A stretch of DNA of 64,000 nt from Mucilaginibacter sp. SJ (GTDB taxonomy: Bacteria > Bacteroidota > Bacteroidia > Sphingobacteriales > Sphingobacteriaceae). Shown one piece after another: positions 44,567 to 53,413 of the stretch. The notes under the pieces were generated by a model. The model was not told the DNA's origin, did not search any database, and saw only the letters and a list, made by a program, of their open reading frames with translations. The stretch covers positions 3,472,001 to 3,536,000 of the forward strand of contig NZ_CP118631.1 of NCBI RefSeq assembly GCF_028993635.1. Reading direction: 5' to 3'. The translations under genes and the position numbers were made by a program. Position 1 is the stretch's first letter. Each line of letters starts with the position of its first letter.

Positions 44567-45205
44567 ATGATATTCAGGCTCGACGAACGTTTAATATTTC
44601 CAAAGCCCGATCTGGCCGAACCAGACGGGCTTTTGGCTGTTGGCGGTGATCTGAGCACAGACCGTTTGTTGCTGGCCTATCAAAACGGCATTTTTCCATG
44701 GTATAGTGATGATACGCCTATCCTATGGTATTCGCCGCACGAGCGGTTTGTTTTATTTCCGGATGAGTTAAAAATATCCAAATCTATGAGGCAGGTATTA
44801 CGTTCCGGCAAACAGAAGGTTACTGTTGACACCTGCTTTAACGATGTTATAACAGCCTGCTCAACCGCTCCGCGTGAAGGGCAGGACGGCACCTGGATAG
44901 TGCCCGATATGATATCCGCTTATAACCGCCTGCATTTGGAAGGCTATGCCCATTCGGTTGAAGTATGGCAGGATGACAAGCTGGTCGGCGGCCTTTACGG
45001 TGTACACGTAGGTGATGTTTTTTGTGGTGAGAGTATGTTTAGCCGCGTCAGCAACGCTTCAAAAACAGCGCTCATCTATCTGTGCAATACAGGCCCGTAC
45101 AAGCTTATCGATTGCCAGGTACACACCGGTCATCTCGAATCGCTTGGAGCAAGGATGATAAGCCGGGAGCAATATATGGATGTATTGCTAAATAATTTAG
45201 TTTGA
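44567..45205 (+). CDS. aat: Leucyl/phenylalanyl-tRNA-protein transferase
   Basis: About 212 residues from the ATG at 44567; an in-frame TTG lies at 44558. The motifs FPKPDLAEPDGLLAVGGDLS, YQNGIFPWYSDDTPILWYSP, GTWIVPDMISAYNRLH and GVHVGDVFCGESMFSR are all characteristic. It adds Leu or Phe from aminoacyl-tRNA to proteins with N-terminal Lys/Arg, marking them for ClpS-ClpAP (N-end rule). The length is slightly below the E. coli enzyme but complete. It lies 11 bp after the upstream stop and shortly before ruvC. Confidence 0.96.
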   Translation: MIFRLDERLIFPKPDLAEPDGLLAVGGDLSTDRLLLAYQNGIFPWYSDDTPILWYSPHERFVLFPDELKISKSMRQVLRSGKQKVTVDTCFNDVITACSTAPREGQDGTWIVPDMISAYNRLHLEGYAHSVEVWQDDKLVGGLYGVHVGDVFCGESMFSRVSNASKTALIYLCNTGPYKLIDCQVHTGHLESLGARMISREQYMDVLLNNLV

Positions 45206-45224
45206 TTAGTTACCTTTGAGCCAT

Positions 45225-45815
45225 ATGCAGCAGGTGGTAAATTTAAAGGAAAGGATCATTTTAGGTATCGACCCCGGCACAGCCGTTATGGGTTACGGAC
45301 TGCTAAAGGAAACCGGCCCTAAAATTGAGCTGCTTGCTATGGGGGTAGTAAAAATGCCCGTTACCGACGATCATATGCTTAAGCTGCAGCGCATCTTTGA
45401 AAAAACCGTTGCCCTCATTGATAACTACCACCCCGATTGCCTGGCTATTGAAGCTCCTTTTTACGGCAAAAATATACAGGTGATGCTGAAACTCGGTCGC
45501 GCGCAGGGAATGGCCATAGCAGCGGCATTATCGCGCAATGTAGACATCACCGAATATGCTCCCCGTAAAATAAAACAATCTATAACCGGTAATGGCAATG
45601 CTACCAAAGAACAGGTAGCCGCCATGCTGCAAAGCCTGCTAAAATTTAAAGAAACCCCCGATTTTCTGGATGCTACCGATGGTTTGGCTGTAGCTGTTTG
45701 TCATTCATTTCAGCGGATCCCTACGGGTTCGGGTTCCGGAAACCAAGGCTCTAAAAAATCATATTCAGGTTGGGATACTTTTGTGAAGGATAATGCTAAG
45801 CGGATTGTGAAGTGA
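45225..45815 (+). CDS. ruvC: Crossover junction endodeoxyribonuclease RuvC
   Basis: About 196 residues from the ATG at 45225; a TTG at 45216 is also open. Catalytic acidic residues are in ILGIDPGTAVMGYG, LAIEAPFYGKN and the C-terminal DATDGLAVAVCH pair. The core is complete. A C-terminal tail rich in Gly, Ser and Lys extends about 30 residues past the fold. It resolves Holliday junctions with RuvAB, which is not in this window. It ends the DUF3857-aat-ruvC unit, with a bidirectional palindrome 45 bp further on. Confidence 0.96.
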   Translation: MQQVVNLKERIILGIDPGTAVMGYGLLKETGPKIELLAMGVVKMPVTDDHMLKLQRIFEKTVALIDNYHPDCLAIEAPFYGKNIQVMLKLGRAQGMAIAAALSRNVDITEYAPRKIKQSITGNGNATKEQVAAMLQSLLKFKETPDFLDATDGLAVAVCHSFQRIPTGSGSGNQGSKKSYSGWDTFVKDNAKRIVK

Positions 45816-45859
45816 GACCATCTGATTTTTCCACCTTATTATTCCAAATAAAAAGCAGA

Positions 45860-45892
45860 AGACTTAAGAAGTTTTGAAAACTTCGTAAGTCT
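45860..45892. terminator. Bidirectional palindromic terminator, copy 2
   Basis: AGACTTAAGAAGTTTT, G, AAAACTTCGTAAGTCT: 33 bp with one arm mismatch, otherwise the same palindrome as at 1609-1641 and 60031-60063. It lies 45 bp after ruvC in a convergent junction. Confidence 0.7.
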
Positions 45893-45904
45893 GAATTATA
45901 ACGA

Positions 45905-46215
45905 ACATTTGTCATGCTGAGTGTTTAAACCCGTGGACTCTGAAGGTGACAAAAGACGGCCTGTCAGTCTGAGCCTGTCGAAGACTCGCGCGCAGAGGCC
46001 TGCCCACTATGCTTCGACGGGCTCAGCATGACCCATTTTTTATTTTTGTCATGGGTAACTTGTTTCAGCACCCCACTCGCTAAGCAGCCATGCTAAGCAA
46101 AGCGACTACCTGTCCTGTGGGATGCCGAAATAAATTCGGCATGACGATGGAGCATGTTATTTCTCCTTCAGAGACCCGTATTTTAACTCCTACCCATGAC
46201 GCAGTGGAGACGCGC
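45905..46215. repeat. REP-like intergenic repeat, copy B, and adjacent GC-rich remnant
   Basis: The main unit (about 45960-46035) has arms TGTCAGTCTGAGCCTGTCGA and CTTCGACGGGCTCAGCATGA around a GCGCGCAGAGGCC core, preceded by the partial unit TCATGCTGAGTGTTTAAA. After it comes about 180 bp of low-coding sequence with a second small palindrome (GATGCCGAAATAAATTCGGCATGAC, split here as GCCGAA / TTCGGC). No gene is seen in this 402-bp gap. It is a mirror image of the block at about 51185-51425. Confidence 0.75.
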
Positions 46216-46217
46216 CT

Positions 46218-48563
46218 TTACGGCTTCACCACACTCTTCACATACTTATCCACACGTCCATCTTTAATCACCCCTTTCCAGTTTAGGCCGAAACCAAAAT
46301 CATACTTATTGCCCTGCTCGTCAACATAGCATTTCATATCGTGCGGCACATCCTCAAACTGGGCTTCAACGGCTTTCATATCAACCGGCATTTGTAACGG
46401 TAACAACGCGGATGGCTCAGCTTTACCGGTCATGATATCAAGCGAAGCCTGGCCCTGCACACCAAAATCAACAATGATGGCATTGGCATCCTTTTCAAAT
46501 TCAGCAAAAACCATCGGGTTACTCATATTAACCGATACAATAACCGGTTTGCCTTTCATTTTGGCGTAAGCATCGGTAACCATAGCCAAATCGGTAACAT
46601 TAATAGCAGTGCTTGATTTACCCTTGTAAGTACGGTTGGTAAACTTTTCCAGTGGATCGCCACCTGCTATACTGGTTGCGCGGGCATCGGTAGCAGTATA
46701 GGCACCGTATTGCAGGTTAACCGGTACATATCCTGTTCCGCCATTTTTGGCATCGGCACTGTTATAACCGCCGCCGCTGTTGGGGCTGGCAATAAACACC
46801 AATGCATAGTCGGCTTCATCGGGGTTATCAGTCAGTTTAAAATACTTTTTAACAGTTTCCATATTTACAGGATATTCGAATTTTTCAGGTGTCTCCATTC
46901 CTAAAAAATTCCTGCCTGCCGGCGTGAATTTTTTAGGAACATACACCGTTTTGCCGCTTTGTAAAGGCAAAATGTTAGCCTTGTTTTTCAACATCACTAT
47001 CGATTTAAGCTGGGCCTGGTAACCGGCATCCATAAACTCGGGCTTACCAACAACTTGTTTGGAAACTTCAGATTCCAGGTAAGGGTTTTCGAACAACCCT
47101 GTCCTGAAAATATTGCGCAATAACCTCACTGCCGATTGCTCAAACCTTGCCCGCATAAATGCTTCGCCATGTTCTTTTATACCAATCTGGTAAGCTTCAA
47201 CAACCGGGGCAACCTCATTATTACCACCAAACTGATCAACACCCGCCATCAGCACCTTGTAATGGCGTTGAGCAATGGAAAGGCCCTCCACGCCCCATGA
47301 TTTGCCCGAAAGGAAGGAATCAACCGTAGTTTCATCGCCGGTAACCAGCCAATCGGTACAAACCACGCCATCATATTTGTATTTTTTGCGGAGCAGGTCG
47401 TTAATAATATAGGAGTTATAATTGTTGGCCACGTTTTCGTGGTTTTTGATATCCTGGTTGTATGAGATGGTATAATAAGGCATCACGGCCGCAGCCATGC
47501 CTGTTTTACCTTGCAGCTTAAATGCGCCCTCAGTAAAAGGGATCAAATGCTGCTTAAAATTGTTGCCCGGATAAACCGCATATTTACCATAAGCGTAGTG
47601 CGCATCCCTGCCACCCTCTCCTGCTCCACCACCGGGCCAGTGTTTAACCATAGCGTTTACGCTGTTATAACCCCAGCCATTTTTAATTTCCTTTTCGGCA
47701 GCCGAAGTCTGGAAGCCATCGATATATGCACGGGCCATATCAGCAGCTAATTGAGGGTCTTCGCCAAAAGTACCGCTCACGCGCGCCCATCGCGGATCGG
47801 TAGCGATATCTACCTGCGGTGAAAGTGCCGTTGAAATACCCAAAGCCCGATACTCCTGCGCAGCTATATGCCCAAAGTTTTTCACCACTTCAGGATCAAA
47901 GGTAGCAGCCAATCCAAGCGAACCCGGCCACATGGAAATAGCCCCTCCTGCCCCGGCATTGTATTCGGCTGTTGCCACGGTGCCATGGCGGGGATCGGAA
48001 CTGTTATTGTTGGGAATGCCCAAACCCAGGCCTTCTACAAAAGCCTGCGCGTTATTATTCCATTGCGCGGCTATTTCCGGGCTTTGTACCGAGGTTACCA
48101 GCACATGCCTTACGTTGTCCTTTGCTAAAAATTGTTTTTGCTGATCGGAAAGATCAGACGCTTTGGCACCGCTTTCAGCAAAAACTTTATTGTTATAAGT
48201 ACCGGCGAATGGCCCGCCCGCTGCCGCCGGGATTGGTTGATGACGGCTGTACAACATCAATCCCGCTATTTGCTCAACATTCATTTTTGAGGCGAGGTCT
48301 TTAGCGCGTTCATCCACAGGCAAGCGCCAGTCTTCATACTTATCCAGCTTGCCGTTCTTGTTCAGATCTTTAAAAGCAAAGCCATCGACGGTTAATATTT
48401 TTACGCCTGATGTAGTGGAATAGCCCAGGTTTTGTCCGCCGGTATTCGTTACAAAAGCAACATCACCAGCTTTTCTTTCAGCCCACTTATTTTGTGCTAT
48501 TGCAGCCGTAGCGGGCAGCAGGGCCAGCAGGGTTATCAGTTTAATTGGTTTGGCCATGATCAT
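46218..48563 (-). CDS. Exported glycoside hydrolase family 3 enzyme
   Basis: A 781-residue GH3 protein with a signal peptide (LLALLPATAAIAQ). The GH3 N-domain carries the general pattern MVKHWPGGGAG and the nucleophile Asp in YDGVVCTDWLV near residue 400. A GH3 C-domain follows. It ends without the fibronectin-III-like module seen in the next gene. The start is ATG at 48563 or 48557. It should release terminal beta-linked sugars from oligosaccharides in the periplasm or at the surface. Exact specificity (glucosidase, xylosidase or other) is not readable. The neighbouring GH3 gene is upstream, separated by a terminator. Confidence 0.9.
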   Translation of the reverse strand: MIMAKPIKLITLLALLPATAAIAQNKWAERKAGDVAFVTNTGGQNLGYSTTSGVKILTVDGFAFKDLNKNGKLDKYEDWRLPVDERAKDLASKMNVEQIAGLMLYSRHQPIPAAAGGPFAGTYNNKVFAESGAKASDLSDQQKQFLAKDNVRHVLVTSVQSPEIAAQWNNNAQAFVEGLGLGIPNNNSSDPRHGTVATAEYNAGAGGAISMWPGSLGLAATFDPEVVKNFGHIAAQEYRALGISTALSPQVDIATDPRWARVSGTFGEDPQLAADMARAYIDGFQTSAAEKEIKNGWGYNSVNAMVKHWPGGGAGEGGRDAHYAYGKYAVYPGNNFKQHLIPFTEGAFKLQGKTGMAAAVMPYYTISYNQDIKNHENVANNYNSYIINDLLRKKYKYDGVVCTDWLVTGDETTVDSFLSGKSWGVEGLSIAQRHYKVLMAGVDQFGGNNEVAPVVEAYQIGIKEHGEAFMRARFEQSAVRLLRNIFRTGLFENPYLESEVSKQVVGKPEFMDAGYQAQLKSIVMLKNKANILPLQSGKTVYVPKKFTPAGRNFLGMETPEKFEYPVNMETVKKYFKLTDNPDEADYALVFIASPNSGGGYNSADAKNGGTGYVPVNLQYGAYTATDARATSIAGGDPLEKFTNRTYKGKSSTAINVTDLAMVTDAYAKMKGKPVIVSVNMSNPMVFAEFEKDANAIIVDFGVQGQASLDIMTGKAEPSALLPLQMPVDMKAVEAQFEDVPHDMKCYVDEQGNKYDFGFGLNWKGVIKDGRVDKYVKSVVKP

Positions 48564-48587
48564 TCATGATTCGGGTTAAAGAAAAAA

Positions 48588-48613
48588 GCCCCTGCAAAAA
48601 ATATTGCAGAGGC
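48588..48613 (-). terminator. Rho-independent terminator between the two GH3 genes
   Basis: On the minus strand GCCTCTGCAA, a short loop, TTGCAGGGGC, then TTTTTTC: a ten-pair stem with one mismatch, 11 bp after the stop of the upstream GH3 gene. Confidence 0.8.
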
Positions 48614-48623
48614 CGGGTTGGTT

Positions 48624-51008
48624 TTACTTTAGTTTTAGTTCTTTTATAGTTTGTTCGGGCAGCAGTGCCTTATTTACCTTTTCAACAGTGATATCTTTGG
48701 CCAGGCTAAAAGATGCCGTTTCCTCTATTTTGCGCGATGATGAACCTATTTTCACTTTATAGTCCCCTTCATCAGCTATCCAGGCCTGCCTGTCGGTATA
48801 AAATGAAGCCAGATCAGCTGCTTTAATCGCAAACGTTAGTGTTTGAGATTGGCCCGGTGCCAGCAGTTTGGTTTTGCCAAAAGCCTTCAGTTCATCTTCC
48901 GGTTTATCCAAATCTTTTTTAGGAGCAGCGAGATATAGTTGCACCACCTCTTTACCGGCAACATCACCGGTATTTTTAACAGTAACCGAGGCAGTGATCA
49001 TGTTTTTGAAAACCTTTGAGCTTAGTTTCAGATCGCTGAATTTAAAGTTGGTGTATGACAAGCCATAGCCAAACTCATAGGCCGGGCTAACTTTGGCAGC
49101 GTCATAATAACGATAACCCACGTAAATACCTTCCTCATAGATAACCTGGGTTGGTTTACCTTCGGGCGTACCGGGGAAGTTATTAGCCGATGGCACATCT
49201 TTATAGTCGGCAGGGAAAGTGGTTGCCAGTTTACCAGAGGGGTTTACTTTACCGCTCAGCACATCGGCAATGGCGTTACCTGCTTCCAGCCCAGGCTGCC
49301 ATGCCAGCAAAATACCGTCAACTTTATCACGCCAGGCGGTAACATCAACCACGCCGCCAATGTTTAATACAACAATCACCTTTTTGCCTTTAGCATGAAA
49401 TGCATTGGCAACACCGCTAATCAGGCCTTTTTCAGCATCGTTCAAGTAATAATCACTTTCCAGTTTACGGTCGGCGCCTTCGCCCGCGTTACGACCTATC
49501 GTGATCAGCGCTTCATCAGCACCGTTAGCTTCGTCGCCCACGATTGCGTTCACATCCATTTCGGGTATTGGGGCAGGATGATCAAAAAAGTTCTTAGGTT
49601 TTGGCTGTTTGGCCTTCATATCAGTCAGGTACGCTTTGTAATTATTTGACAGCGTTTCCTGTAATTTGAAGTTTGCGTTCGCCAGGCCCTGCATTAACGA
49701 AATGGTATAGGCTTTATTCACATCGCCGCTGCCGGTACCACCTGCAATAATATCATATGAGGTATTGCCGAAAACAGCTATCCTTTTACCTGCACCAAAC
49801 GGCAGCGCGTGATCGTCATTTTTTAAAAGCACCATACCCTGCGCGGCGGCCTCGCGGGCTACAGCAGCATGACCGGCCAGATCAGGTGCATCAGAATATT
49901 TATATTTTTTAAACGTTGGCGATTGAACTATCACATTCAGGATGCGCTCAACGTTGGCATTAAGCTGCTGAGCGCTAAGCTTACCGCTTTTTACAGCGGC
50001 TACTATATCTTCTGATTGAGTTGGATTACCCGGCATCAGCAGGTCGTTGCCGGCTTTCATCTGCGCAACGGCATCTTTACCACCAAACCAATCGGTCATG
50101 ACAAAACCTTTAAAACCCCACTCCTTTTTTAGGATTGTGGTAAGCAGGTCGCGCCTTTCGGATGTAAAAGTGCCGTTCAGTTTATTGTATGATGACATCA
50201 CCGTCCAGGGTTGTGCTTTTTTTACCGCAATCTCAAAACCACGCAGATATATTTCGCGCATAGCACGCTCACTTACTATAGTGCTGATGGAGTTACGGTT
50301 GGTTTCCTGGTTATTGGCGGCGTAATGTTTAATAGAAGTACCTACCCCGTTTGATTCGATACCGTTAACAATGGCAGCGGTCATACTGCCGGCCACTAAG
50401 GGGTCTTCAGAATAATATTCAAAATTTCGGCCGCCGAGCGGGTTACGATGGATGTTCAAACCCGGTGCAAGTAATATATCCACACCGTATTCGCGCACTT
50501 CGTTACCGAAGGCAACACCTACTTTATTTACAAGCTGTGTATCCCAGGTTGAGGCCAGCAAGGTGGCAACCGGGAACGCCGTAGCATAATAGGTTTTTGA
50601 TTTATCGCCATTGCGGATAGGCTCGATCCTTAATCCCGCCGGACCATCAGATACCGTGATAGAAGGGATGCCCAAACGTGGAATAGCATGCGTGCGACCG
50701 GCAGCTCCGGGTACTTTTTCGGGGATATTATAAGCATCCGGATCAGACGGAGGCAGTTTAAAACCACCTATATCAATAGCTTCGGGCTTTTTACCCTTTA
50801 CCGGCGGCGGTACCCCAGGCATCTTAAAACCCATCCCTACAACCAGCTTCGATTTTTCTTCGAGTGTCATGGCGGCAACAATCTGTTTTACGTTTGTTGC
50901 ACTTAGCTGCGGCGCGGAATTTTTGCTTTGAGCATGTGCTGCCTGGTGAATGCCACCGGCAAATAAAACGCATGCTAAAGCAACGTGTAGTTTGTAGCTC
51001 GTTCTCAT
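48624..51008 (-). CDS. Exported glycoside hydrolase family 3 beta-glucosidase-type enzyme
   Basis: A 794-residue protein with a signal peptide (ACVLFAGGIHQAAHAQ). The GH3 N-domain (about 40-370) has SDGPAGLRIEP, HRNPLGGRNFEYYSEDP, SIKHYAANNQE and the nucleophile Asp in FKGFVMTDWFGG. The GH3 C-domain (about 390-620) includes LVLKN-type strands, and a C-terminal fibronectin-III-like module has VTVKNTGDVAGKEVVQLYL. All are present and in the usual order of bacterial beta-glucosidases. It has a dyad near its start that may be an operator and its own terminator. It is paired with a second GH3 gene. Confidence 0.92.
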   Translation of the reverse strand: MRTSYKLHVALACVLFAGGIHQAAHAQSKNSAPQLSATNVKQIVAAMTLEEKSKLVVGMGFKMPGVPPPVKGKKPEAIDIGGFKLPPSDPDAYNIPEKVPGAAGRTHAIPRLGIPSITVSDGPAGLRIEPIRNGDKSKTYYATAFPVATLLASTWDTQLVNKVGVAFGNEVREYGVDILLAPGLNIHRNPLGGRNFEYYSEDPLVAGSMTAAIVNGIESNGVGTSIKHYAANNQETNRNSISTIVSERAMREIYLRGFEIAVKKAQPWTVMSSYNKLNGTFTSERRDLLTTILKKEWGFKGFVMTDWFGGKDAVAQMKAGNDLLMPGNPTQSEDIVAAVKSGKLSAQQLNANVERILNVIVQSPTFKKYKYSDAPDLAGHAAVAREAAAQGMVLLKNDDHALPFGAGKRIAVFGNTSYDIIAGGTGSGDVNKAYTISLMQGLANANFKLQETLSNNYKAYLTDMKAKQPKPKNFFDHPAPIPEMDVNAIVGDEANGADEALITIGRNAGEGADRKLESDYYLNDAEKGLISGVANAFHAKGKKVIVVLNIGGVVDVTAWRDKVDGILLAWQPGLEAGNAIADVLSGKVNPSGKLATTFPADYKDVPSANNFPGTPEGKPTQVIYEEGIYVGYRYYDAAKVSPAYEFGYGLSYTNFKFSDLKLSSKVFKNMITASVTVKNTGDVAGKEVVQLYLAAPKKDLDKPEDELKAFGKTKLLAPGQSQTLTFAIKAADLASFYTDRQAWIADEGDYKVKIGSSSRKIEETASFSLAKDITVEKVNKALLPEQTIKELKLK

Positions 51009-51073
51009 TTTTTAAAATTAAATAGGTTAAAGGGCACTAATTGGCGGTACCACAAGAGTAAAAATCACACTCT

Positions 51074-51092
51074 TTGTGTCATTATTACACAA
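51074..51092. promoter_or_regulatory. Perfect dyad TTGTGT-N7-ACACAA upstream of the GH3 gene
   Basis: Six-bp perfect arms with a 7-bp centre, 66-84 bp before the ATG at 51008. It could be a repressor or activator site. The regulator is unknown. Confidence 0.35.
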
Positions 51093-51184
51093 TAGTAAAA
51101 ATTAAGTTTTACAATAGCAAGTTTTATCGATGAATAGATAAAGAATACGGGTGGAGAGGAGGAAATGAGACGATGGAGCCTTTC

Positions 51185-51425
51185 TACCCGTCATTGTGAG
51201 CGCAGCGCGGCAATCCCCGACTTTACAGGGCGAATGTGTAAAGCGGCTCTGCTTATTGGGGATTGCTTCGTGCCCACCCATGACAACTTAAAACGGGTGT
51301 CATGCTGAGCCCGTCGAAGCATGGTGGGTAGGCCTCTGCGCGCGAGTCTTCGACAGGCTCAGACTGACAGGCCCTCTTTTTTCATTTCACCTTCAGCGTC
51401 CATGGATTTAATCACTCAACATGAC
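51185..51425. repeat. REP-like intergenic repeat, copy C (reversed), with a second repeat family
   Basis: 51285-51375 is the reverse complement of copies A and B (TGTCATGCTGAGCCCGTCGA ... TCTTCGACAGGCTCAGACTG). Before it, 51190-51275 has another element: TCATTGTGAGCGCAGCGCGG...CAATCCCC with, 50 bp on, GGGGATTGCTTCGTG. It lies between the GH3 gene and a non-coding region. Confidence 0.75.
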
Positions 51426-51915
51426 AAGTTTGAGAAATCAAGCTTCCCGCAGCAGATTAGCTTCGGGTGAAAACGAGCAGAACATGTTGGGAGTGTGCAG
51501 TTGCGGGGGCATAGCAAGTTTTTGCAGAAGCATGGGACGAGTGCGAATCGGGGCAAAATAATTGCAGCCCGTGGTTCTGCTGGTTTTGCAGGGCAAAGGC
51601 AATGCGGTGGACTTAGGGGAGGGACGTGCGCAAAGAAGCCTTTCTGCTGCAAGCCTTTTTGGTTACTTTTGTAGCGACAAAAGTAACTGGCCCAGCGCGG
51701 CCAAGAGCGCTACGATATAGTTCATTACAACAATAGCCTATTACATGCCTGTGGTGGATTGCGTCGTTCCTTATAATGACATATTTGATCTGTTTTGTAA
51801 TATGGGCGTTGCCTGTGGCCCGCGCTATCCGCTCATACTGCTCCAGGCCTTAGCCACGTTGGCCTGTATCCGCTACTATCGCTAACGCAAAAAAGAGAAA
51901 ATTTGAACTTTAGAC
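51425..51915. other. Long non-coding region before recO
   Basis: Together with the repeats this makes a 907-bp gap, the longest in the window. Short frames exist on both strands, but I see no domain or start context. A perfect 10-bp inverted repeat with 6-base loop (GTTACTTTTG / CAAAAGTAAC) lies at 51662-51687. The stretch has biased, GC-rich composition in its first half and looks like a dispersed repeat or decayed insertion. Confidence 0.5.
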
Positions 51916-52641
51916 CTACACCAACACCTCTTCCAATACATCTGCCGATTTGATATTGCCGAAGCCCTCGATATGCATAGCGTAATATTCCAGCAGCTTT
52001 TGCACCAGGTAGCGGCGTTCATCATTGCTTAGTTTAAGCAGGTGCATATCTTCAAAGCCGGTTTGGAGTACAAGAGCAAAATTCTGAGTATGCGGGGGCG
52101 AGAGGTAGGAAATGCTTTCGGGCTTATAGCGCGTGAACTGTCCGTTTTTAATATCGAAATAATCAGCTTCACCCGCCATGTAGCGGTCGGGGTAAAAGCC
52201 AAGGTAACGGGTAAGCCGGGTTAAAAATATTAGGTGAAAGTTAGCAACACTTTCGGTTTGATGATCGAGCCATTCAATAGCGCTGAAAATAAAGTCGAAC
52301 AGGTTCTCATCCGGCGATTGCTGTTTTATCGCTTTGTACAACACTTCGTTCAAAAATATGGCTATACAGCTCTTAATCACATCGTAAGGGATACTGAGCA
52401 ATACCGGCGCATTCTTTAATTCGGAAATGCGCTGCACGCTGCCTGTATTTTTGTGATAAACCACCAGATCTAACAAATGAAGGGGTTGCAGCATGTTCCT
52501 GCCTATTTTAGCCTTGGGCTTTTTAGCACCATTAATGATGTACGATTGCAGGCCAAATCTCTCAGTAAAGATCTGTACGATCACACTGCTTTCGCCGTAA
52601 TCAGTAGCCCTGAATATGATGCCCCGGGTTTTATGCAGCAT
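51916..52641 (-). CDS. recO: DNA repair protein RecO
   Basis: A 241-residue protein with an N-terminal OB-fold (ATDYGESSVIVQIFTERFG, YIINGAKKPKAK) and helical C-terminal part (IFLNEVLYKAIKQQSPDENL, FEDMHLLKLSNDERRYLVQK). It helps load RecA with RecR at gaps in the RecF pathway. The zinc-finger cysteines seen in some RecO proteins are absent, as in several Bacteroidota. Its start overlaps the end of the diacylglycerol-kinase-family gene by 11 bp, so the pair is co-transcribed. Confidence 0.93.
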   Translation of the reverse strand: MLHKTRGIIFRATDYGESSVIVQIFTERFGLQSYIINGAKKPKAKIGRNMLQPLHLLDLVVYHKNTGSVQRISELKNAPVLLSIPYDVIKSCIAIFLNEVLYKAIKQQSPDENLFDFIFSAIEWLDHQTESVANFHLIFLTRLTRYLGFYPDRYMAGEADYFDIKNGQFTRYKPESISYLSPPHTQNFALVLQTGFEDMHLLKLSNDERRYLVQKLLEYYAMHIEGFGNIKSADVLEEVLV

Positions 52642-52999
52642 GCCTTATCAATAAAATGATCTTCGGTAAAAAAATAACTATCCCCGTTATCAGTGCAAAT
52701 AAGGCAGCCACAACAACAGCGCCGGCAGCTATATCTTTTACATGCCCCGCTTTTTCGTTATAAGTAGGCGAAACCAGGTCGGTCAATGTTTCGAGCGAAG
52801 TATTGAGTAATTCGGTGATAAGCACTACTGCAATGCAGGCCGCAAGCCAAAGCCACTCGGCAGTTGAGATCTGAAAAAGTAAGCCCAGGATTACGGCGAT
52901 CGTTCCGGCCACCAAATGAAACCTGAAGTTAGGCTGGGTTTTAGCAGCATACCCCAAACCCTTAAACGCAAAACCAAAACTGCGTACCAACCTTTTCAT
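52631..52999 (-). CDS. Diacylglycerol kinase family protein (undecaprenol-kinase-like)
   Basis: About 122 residues from the ATG at 52999. It is a small integral-membrane kinase with three to four hydrophobic helices (VAGTIAVILGLLFQISTAEW, LWLAACIAVVLITELLNTSL and a last one). The signature ELLNTSLETLTDLVSP with KAGHVKDIAAGAVVVAA is the DgkA active-site region. The Gram-positive-like short form usually phosphorylates undecaprenol for carrier-lipid recycling; that substrate is inferred. Its stop overlaps recO. Confidence 0.9.
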   Translation of the reverse strand: MKRLVRSFGFAFKGLGYAAKTQPNFRFHLVAGTIAVILGLLFQISTAEWLWLAACIAVVLITELLNTSLETLTDLVSPTYNEKAGHVKDIAAGAVVVAALFALITGIVIFLPKIILLIRHAA

Positions 53000-53379
53000 G
53001 TTCAAAAATACAAAGTTTAGGCACAAAACCGGATAGCGCATTTACAGCGCTCCTGCCATAGGTATGGCACCAATAGCAAAGGGCATAATACAAGTGTTCA
53101 ACTTTTAAAAAAACCGGTGTTCAACTTTTTCTTTTACCAAAACGCAAAACCCTGATTATCAACACTAAGTTGTTCAAATACTCAAAAACAGTCAATCCAA
53201 CAAAACATAACTAACTGATTATCAAGGCCAATATTTTATAAAACAACAACAAGTGTTCAGCCCTAAAAAAATTGAACACTAAACGCCGCAAGTAGATCAG
53301 GCGATAACGTACAATCCTTTACCCGTTAACTCATTGTCACATTATCACTATCATTAATAGGCAGATAACGCATTTTTTG
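53000..53379. promoter_or_regulatory. Divergent intergenic region with five TGTTCA boxes
   Basis: GTGTTCAACTTTT appears as a direct repeat (53094-53106 and 53117-53129). Further TGTTCA boxes lie at 53171 and 53254, and an inverted one at 53273-53280. The last two form the dyad AGTGTTCA-N13-TGAACACT. TGATTATCAA occurs twice (53153 and 53216). No gene is seen here. It may bind a regulator of the divergent transporter or dgk-recO genes. Confidence 0.4.
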
Positions 53380-53387
53380 TAGTTTTG
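53380..53387 (+). promoter_or_regulatory. -7 element (TAGTTTTG) of the MMPL exporter gene
   Basis: TAGTTTTG fits TAnnTTTG and lies 27 bp before the ATG at 53414. The -33 element is weak. Confidence 0.55.
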
Positions 53388-53413
53388 CGCCTCTCTCTTA
53401 TATATTGTTAATA

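Noticed and set aside
46090..46329. A 79-codon plus-strand frame between ruvC and the GH3 gene
   Set aside because: It runs from repeat-derived sequence into the end of the real minus-strand GH3 gene and has no family resemblance.
51416..51652. A 78-codon minus-strand frame rich in Cys and Pro
   Set aside because: It overlaps the REP-like block and a GC-biased non-coding stretch, has no recognisable domain or start context, and its composition (many Pro, Cys, Leu) is typical of antisense or repeat sequence.
53153..53225. DnaA boxes / replication origin in the gap upstream of the MMPL gene
   Set aside because: TTATCAACA-like sequences occur only once or twice with mismatches and no dnaA, dnaN, or AT-rich unwinding cluster is nearby.
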